The notes under the pieces were generated by a model, which worked only from the letters and a program-made list of their open reading frames with translations, ran no database searches and was not told the origin of the DNA. Shown here one piece after another: positions 52,401-64,000 of a stretch of 64,000 nt of DNA. The stretch is from Ophthalmolycus amberensis (Eukaryota; Chordata; Actinopteri; Perciformes; Zoarcidae), in contig JAFEUB010000770.1 in the NCBI GenBank assembly GCA_024529925.1, positions 1,092,501-1,156,500 on the forward strand, written 5' to 3'. Position numbers and translations under genes: made by a program. Position 1 is the first letter of the stretch, and the number at the start of each line of letters is the position of its first letter.

Positions 52401-54666
52401 AGCAGCAGCAGCCAATACAGAAAACACAACAACGTGGCGTAGTGGGCAGAGAAAGAGTTCAAAACGGAACCGGGTTTCCCAAAACAACATCAATTTAGAG
52501 TTGACATTGATGTTCTTCTTCAGTTATACGTTAAAAGGTAAATCCTATGCAGACACGACAATCAGCATATCTGCTGTTTAAGGCCGACTGTTTTACAAAA
52601 TCTATTGATTTGGGATTAAAATGAGGTTTTCATTGAATTTGTGTACTTCAAGTTTAGGTTTTGGGAAACCCAGCCCCTTGTTTCTGTAGGGAATCCACTT
52701 CAGACTGACAGAAGGTGCAGATTTGTGTTCTCATATATTTGATTGAGGCACCTGGTTCAGCAGGCATCATATTCAAAAACCAAGTGCAAGGTGAGAAACA
52801 CTCTTGGTCTTTTGACTGTCGTAGGAAAAAGGTGTGAAAAAAACAAACTGGGTGTGTGGAAATTAAATATTTGAATTTTGTCATGGACACTAAACCAAAA
52901 ACATAAGTCTTTTTGTGCTCATTCAATAGCAGCGGGTATGAAATCATTCGACTCAGAGTGCAGTAACAATGGAGACGCTTTCCATTGATTGGTCAAATTA
53001 TTTCCCGATCTGCAAAGAAATCCAGACGTGACTTGATTCTCTCAGAGCTATGCAGGAAATGGTCCTGCAGCAACTTTATTCCTGCTGCAGGTTTGTTTGT
53101 TTTTGTCACAGAGGACATTTCTGTACATTTCTAATTCACACTAGGAAAAATGTGCAGGTTAGTGAGTATACAGCCTCTAAAGAGGAGGCGTTTTGACAAG
53201 CAGGGCAGCCCACACGGGTCCGAACAAGACAGGAAACATTTCAAATGCCCCGAAAGAAACTCAAAACCAGACTCAGAGATCTGACAACACAGCCAGCAGG
53301 AGGTGAAGTCATTTTAGTATTTTGTTTTTACAAACCCAATTTATTGAGACAATAATATTTGGTAATGCTCATCTTACAGATTTGTAATTTCTTGATTCTT
53401 TTTCACTTTGTTGTTGTAGTTGCTGTTATTAAACAGTAATAATGCAGTCATGTTTCTGGCAACCTGGTGAAAGTAAGTCCAATATGCTAAAACTAGAATA
53501 GACTAGTTGTTGGTGTATAAATGAATTGTTTTTCCATTACTGAACTGCATAGCACTTTCAAAGACTCTTCTTTGAAGTCATTCTAAAATTACAGAAACAC
53601 TGATGAAATAAAGCATGACCAAATATTTCCTCTCTCACTGCCAACATATTAACATTAGAAGAAAATTCTACTTGCTATTTAAATCAACAAAAGCAATGTC
53701 CCAATACACCAAAATATATGAAATTATTTCTGCAGTTCTGGTGAATGTTTTGTGCCTCTCAGATGGAATAAAGATCCTCTGTGACTTTGGGCAATGGTAT
53801 CAAATCAAGGAGTCTGACTTTTACAGAAGAAATAAGGGTACACCTAACAATAGCGACCATACAGGTCAATAATACAGAAATCACCATTCTGCTGTTGTTC
53901 AGAGGAACAATGATCCTCCGATTGGTCCAACAGGGACAGTTCAATGCAAATGATCAGGAGGGGAAGTCTGGTCTGATGACCGTTATTGAGAACAATCATC
54001 ACATGTTATCTGTGTGAGTGGATCTAATACCGATGCCATGTTAAGTATTGGATGATTTCTTGGGAAAGTAATCAGCACCATGTGACGAACCTCAGTTGGA
54101 TCACGGGGGGAAATCAGAGTCAAATCCTTCGTGAGGGGAAATTGTTGCAGGTTGTGCATGTTTGAATACCGATGTGGGAGAAAGCGTTGAATTATTGTGA
54201 CAAGTCTGTTGGCCTTTTTTAAGTTTGTGTAGCGAGCATTGCACTATATTGATTGACATTGACAAGTCATAACACACACACAAAATATTTTGTACAGAGT
54301 AAAGAATGGCGACAATAATTGGAATACATAAATATATTTTCTTTTGATTATATATTTCCTCACATATGTCAGATAGAAGAAAAATATTACCCTGATTTGC
54401 TGAAGAAGAGCTTTATGGATCCACTTAGCTTTTATTGGACAAGAGGAGCACACACTATATTAGCTTAGTAGTTGACTGTATAGGATCTATATCATCAGAA
54501 ATAAAAGGAATAGTTTTACTGGCGAGACTTTTTCACTCATTTCCGTAACTGTTAAAATGCCACAGAGTCTTCTGGTCTGAATGTAAAGCTGCACAGCTTG
54601 CGCCTGTCATGTTAAATGTAAAAACCTGTGAGGATTCTATCTTGAATCAGCTTCGTGATCGTCTAC

Positions 54667-54701
<35 letters not shown>

Positions 54702-56874
54702 CGCTGAGCTGGTCTACTATTGGCCAACAAGCAGCTCTTTAACCCCTGTTGACCCCCCTACCAGACCTGGGTGAAATTGTAGTTGAAAAAAACGCTTCAA
54801 ATGTAGTCCCAAAGGATACAACACAAGGAGTTCAGATTTTTGAAGCCATTTTTCACACAGATTTCACCACGTCTGCTACTTCAGTCAAGGTTGTTTTGAG
54901 CCAATGAAGCTGAATAGTTTTGTTGTTGTCGACAATATATTGGCAGAACAATGTCATGAACCTCAGGCACACCCCTTGGCAACTGACATGTCTGCCAAGT
55001 AGATATTTTTGTTTTGTGTGTAAGTGAAAAATTCAAAAAGGCAATAAGTGTCCGGATTGAGTCTCCATTTGTAACTGGCTTGCCGTACAGTACAGTGATA
55101 TAGTAACCTCCCCCAAGGCGGCCCGGAACAGCATCTTTCAAACGTGCTCTTCCTGGCCGCTCTGGGCTAAACCCCCTCCTCATTAAGTCACAAGTAGAAA
55201 TCAGTTTACAAATGATAACAATATAGCTCTCTGGAGAAATGTGTCTTCACTGTACATCACCCTGAAGAGGAAGCCAAAGCAGAATCGATTTTTCCATAGG
55301 AAACCTCTACTGAAGGCAAAAGAATCATGACGCCAAAGGGGTCGGCATCAGGATCAATGTAGGGGCCCTGGAATCAAAACCCCCTTCTTTTTTTTCTTTT
55401 TCTTTTTTTTTTAAGACCACAAACACACCATCCTCAAGGTTTCTGACCAGGAAATACATCTATCCTGTCTGGGCTTCCCAAAGCCAAGCAATGATACATG
55501 CTCATACAGCACCTCTCATCATCACATGGCGACAGAAACATTTAGACCTAACCCTCGTCAGGCCGCACACCTATTCCCTGGTAGATTATAGACCTAGCCA
55601 AGTCAGGTAAGAGACCTTTCCTAGCAAGTAGCCATCAAGTACACTTGCAGCATTCACACCAGGCCTTTTAGCAGCAAATGAAAAAAGAAAAAAAAGAAAT
55701 GCTTTCTTTTTGTTGTTGTTTTTTTCTTCCTTTTTTGGACAAAGTGCTTTTGTTTTCAAACATATAAGATAAGAGTATTCTATACATATGTCTAACAATT
55801 AGAAGGTACATATCAACTTATAGTCTATTTACAAAAATGAATCACTACTAAGAAAATAGCTATGGACGGTAGGAGGAGCAAGTCCTTAGGCTACAACTAG
55901 CACTAAGAAATCCAAATAAGAATCATGGATACTCGTCATTCTAGTTTCAGAAAAAAGCACCATTTCTCCCTTTTTAGACGGAACAGAAATTTGTAAAAAA
56001 TATATATATGCAGCACTAGCTGTTATTCAGTCACACAATACAGATACCTCTGCATCTGCATCAGAGTTCACTCTGTGAAGGAGTACATTCTTCACTTCAA
56101 ACTAACCTGAATTCAGCCTTGTCGAACAAGAATTTATTTGTTTGTATTCGCCTGCTGCCAGAGAGAACTCCGTTTGAATTTTAAAATGCCTGGGAACAGC
56201 GGCATTTCCGCTGAGGAGGCAGCAGGAAAACAAGCACGCATTTCTAAAGGTTGGACATGCTGCCAATCTGTGGCCTGATTATTGTAACTCTGCATGTTTT
56301 GGTGAAGAATGTTATTTCTTTGCGGCTGTGACTGGTCAGGAAGGATGTGAGCTGAGGACCGAAGTTAATTCCAGGCAAAAAAAAATCCGAAATGAAACCT
56401 CAAAAGGCAGCAATGCCAATCCCAGGATATGCAAAATTCAACCAAATTCATGGAATGTGTGTAAAAATCAGGTTCACAATGCTGAATCCAGATCAATCTG
56501 GGAAACACTCAAATGGTTTTGGCTTTCACACAGCAACTGCCCTCACGTCTCCACGCTGGTGTCCTCTGGACATGCCCCAGTCCTTGCTAAGGACAGCAGG
56601 TCCTCATTCTCCTCAGAGACCACTCAAACTAGTCTGTGGCTTTGTTGCATTGTGTTTCACATAAATCCAGTCCTGATTCTCTGTAAATCCCTCAGCCAGT
56701 AAATGATAGCGAAAGGGTCAGGTGCCGGTTTATAAAACAAAGTCTCAGATAGACTGGCTGCTCTTTAAGACCGTTCTCCTCTTTTCATCCTCATCCCCTT
56801 CTCTCCACTCAACAAATACTTCCAAACCAACAGGAAAGATAGCAGGCAGCTAAAGTACAAAAATATAACAAGTT

Positions 56875-56880
56875 TTTATT
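56875..56880 (-). promoter_or_regulatory. crebrf: Candidate proximal crebrf poly(A) signal (AATAAA)
   Basis: The minus strand reads AATAAA 2.2 kb after the crebrf stop codon. It is inferred from position only. Confidence 0.35.
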
Positions 56881-59077
56881 TTTTTTTTGGTTTTGTGTTT
56901 TTTTTCTCTAACTTACTCGATGTAGAAATGTGTCATGCTTAAAAACTAATCAATTGTCATGAAAAGTGGCATTTCACCATTGATAGATATATCATTAATG
57001 TTTCTATACAGTACTTTAAAACACAATTCAGTTCCTATCTTGTTGATGGACTAGACCTCATCTACAAACAGAAATCAACCAAGTGACACCAGGAACTAAA
57101 CGTTTTGGTTATTGTTGGTGACATTTTGACAAAACAAAAATGTAACATAGCTTATCTACTAGCGCTCTTGGTTTTTGTCCTAGCTAGCGCCATAAAAACA
57201 AGTAGTATGTGGAGGGAGGAACCAGTTCAGGAATGAAGTGCTTGCTAAGCAACACATCTACTGGCGAAGCCCACAGATGGAGTAAATTTTCAGATTATTT
57301 AAAAAAAAAAAAATGACTGAATGTTCCTTTTCTGTACAGAATTGGACCCAAGCTAATTTCACAGTTCTATGAAGTTCCCTGACACTCCCACATTTCTTAC
57401 ATTCAATACGGCGTCAGTTAAGCTGTGCAAAACCTTACTTTAACTGGCTGGTCGCCATTTCGTTGCATGTGTCTTTGGTACAAAAAACAATCAAAATATA
57501 GTGTGCAAATATTTTTTTGTAACCCTAAACGAAAATATCTGTTAACCCACCCCCGATCCCTAAAGACAGAGTACCAAAAACCAAAAGTAATCAATTGCAG
57601 AGCCCTCCTATATACACAGACTCTGTGGCATGACGCAACGAGAGCTTCCACTTATTTTTGTACATTCAGAAGATATTTAGACAACTGAAACACACACGAA
57701 AATACGCACAGTTGTCTCCCTCCTCGCATTCACCAACAATCTCCCTCAGTGTAAAGCTGTCCTCTCCTTGGCTGGACCTCGGGGAGTTCTGACCAATCAC
57801 CTCTTGCTCGTTCAGTCCCTCTCATGCACTCACTCAGACTTACAGAAACACACACATACATATACAAGGCACAATGAATAGAACTCTGATCAAACACTAG
57901 TATGAACACACCTGGTCATCTCTACTGTACAAAAAGGGGAACCAGTGCCGTTTTTCACTGGGAGAAACTTTTATGTACAGTTTCCTAGAGGAGATGGATC
58001 ACTGTTTGTCATCTTCATCATCACCATCATCATCTTCCTCACAGTCTGCTCCCATTCTGGCAAAATGCCCGTTTCACCTGGTCCAGTTATAACCAGCACA
58101 AGGTCAAAAGCACCAAACTACATGTACTTCCTCCACCGCCTGCTGTTTGAGTTAACGTAGTCAAAATGAGGCATTAAGCTTCCTCCTGCCAGCCGCAAAC
58201 TTCAGCCCAGCAGGATGTCTGTCGCTTAAGTCAAATTTTGACTTTAAGCTTCTATTGCTTTTTTGTTCCGAGCTATATTTTGCTAAAAGTGAACTCCTAC
58301 ATTTTAACAATAGCAGACCTGATTGGCAAACCGGGGATGGCATGAACATATTCAGGCCTTCAATACAAAATACTTCCGTGCCACCCCAAAACGCCTCGGA
58401 GCAGCTTTCTTCTCTTCTTTTTTTTTTCCCCCCGCAGCCGTCTTGGCAACCAAAGATGTTTTCGTCAAAGTTCTTTTTCTGAGCGGGTCAATTTAACATC
58501 CTGGAGTTCATTTTTGTTGCCACATAAGGTGAGCCTCTTCAAGGAAATGATAACTGGAACTTTTTACAACCTTTGACGGTGTCTGACGAGGGACAATTCT
58601 TCCTCTATCATTACAGCCTCAAGTAAACTGTGTGAAAGTATTCCAGTGGTTACACTCGTGTGACTGTCTCTGTAGCAGCCCTGGAAGCAGACCTCCGACA
58701 GAATCGACCCTACACAACACTATGTTAAACACATCTACTAGTCACCAGTGGATTTAGGACGTGCTATTAGCTATACACCTAACCATCCCTTGCTTAAAGA
58801 GGCGCTTTCCCCAACAGATGCTGGCGATGGGTTGGGAGACAGTGACACACTGATTCTGCGCACAGTGTGCAGAGACAGTAAGCTAAGGTGTATGCCATAC
58901 AGGTGCATGGCTAAAACAAGCACACATACATACACACAGGGAGTGGTATGTGTGTTTGTGTGACAAGCAATGTGTATGTACTCTGGGTTGGAGGGGGCAT
59001 GCAGCAGGGAGCATAGTTACAATGGGACAGCACGGTGGTAATATTTAGTTCACTGCTCTCAGTGGACCGCAGCGTGT

Positions 59078-63565
<4,488 letters not shown>

Positions 63566-64000
63566 CTGCAAAGCACAGAGACATGAAGTAGTATCAACAG
63601 TCAAAGCTTTCATTGTATATAACCTTTAATATGTAACTATTGGCTGTGTTTCATTTAAATACATCACTAAAAAAGATTATCATCATATTATATGGAATAT
63701 ATTTGGACCACCCTAGACTCTGGAAAACTGTTTTTGTTTTGTGTTTTTTTTAAGTGATCGATTCATGGATAAAGTTTTGAGAGATTAATTCTTAATAAAA
63801 CAGTTACAGATACAAACATATCTTTTGCACTATTAAGAACTGCAATGGCTCCGTGTTTGGGATAAGTGCAGATTTTGAAGTTGAAACGCCTGAATGATGC
63901 ATTTGTGCCTAAATCCATACCGGCAGGAGCGACAAATCTGTCTGCACTTGTTATTTCACCTGCAATTTTCACTTTGCCTTTAGTATATGGTTGTGTGTGT
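63566..64000. other. crebrf: crebrf intron sequence at the window edge
   Basis: Upstream (minus strand) of the 63,565 acceptor there is no recognisable coding exon up to the window edge. The first residues of CREBRF must be encoded beyond it. Confidence 0.7.

Larger units (their letters stand above)
49400..59077 (-). other. crebrf: Probable long crebrf 3' UTR and 3' flank
   Basis: The 9.7 kb between the crebrf stop codon (59,078) and the bnip1 promoter contain no recognisable gene and few simple repeats, apart from one CA tract at 54,668-54,699. Candidate minus-strand AATAAA signals occur at 56,875-56,880, 53,340-53,345 and 49,415-49,420. A Pumilio-type TGTAAATA lies on the minus strand at 55,826-55,833. 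Human CREBRF has a 3' UTR of several kilobases, so much of this may be transcribed. Complex sequence at 50,600-50,880 is unexplained. Confidence 0.45.

Overview
The window is nuclear DNA from a teleost fish, probably an acanthomorph. It has compact multi-exon vertebrate genes with GT-AG introns, very dense (CA)n/(TG)n microsatellites, and decayed DNA transposons and LINE ends of the kinds common in fish genomes. No prokaryotic-type system, viral gene, CRISPR array or tRNA/rRNA gene was seen.

Layout. Positions 1-30,290 show no supportable gene. They hold dozens of simple-sequence tracts, including one GA tract of about 350 bp, and several transposon remnants: an 880-bp hAT element at 5.5-6.4 kb with its target duplication, an 876-bp Tc1-like element at 28.4-29.3 kb with TA duplications, stc-unrelated MITE-type copies, and L2-like LINE ends. 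Five genes then follow in 34 kb: htatsf1 (-, 30,440-33,557), bod1 (+, 34,571-35,596), stc2 (+, 39,777-43,823), bnip1 (-, 45,359-48,676) and crebrf (-, 59,078-63,565, with its 5' exons beyond the right edge). htatsf1 and bod1 are divergent and share a roughly 260-bp promoter with NRF1-like and ETS-like sites. stc2 and bnip1 converge. crebrf lies upstream of bnip1 on the same strand, and the 10 kb between the crebrf stop codon and bnip1 may be mostly a long crebrf 3' UTR.

The order bod1-stc2-bnip1-crebrf reproduces, in the same relative orientations, the human 5q35 block BOD1-STC2-(NKX2-5)-BNIP1-CREBRF. The homeobox gene NKX2-5, expected between stc2 and bnip1, is absent from the 1.5-kb gap. 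htatsf1, an X-linked gene in human, joins the block here. The genes do not form one pathway: they cover splicing and transcription elongation (htatsf1), kinetochore phosphatase control (bod1), a secreted glycoprotein hormone (stc2), an ER SNARE (bnip1) and a bZIP-like stress and metabolic regulator (crebrf).

Points most worth checking: an apparent 1-nt frameshift in htatsf1 exon 3; a 103-codon open frame overlapping and running past the bod1 stop codon; loss of nkx2-5 from its conserved slot; a shortened stc2 tail that keeps the PAPP-A-linking cysteine; and an 8-bp tandem repeat, not a multiple of three, inside the crebrf coding exon. I did not find a convincing undescribed biological system. 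Exon limits were derived by hand from splice sites, reading phase and remembered family sequences, so they should be confirmed with RNA data.
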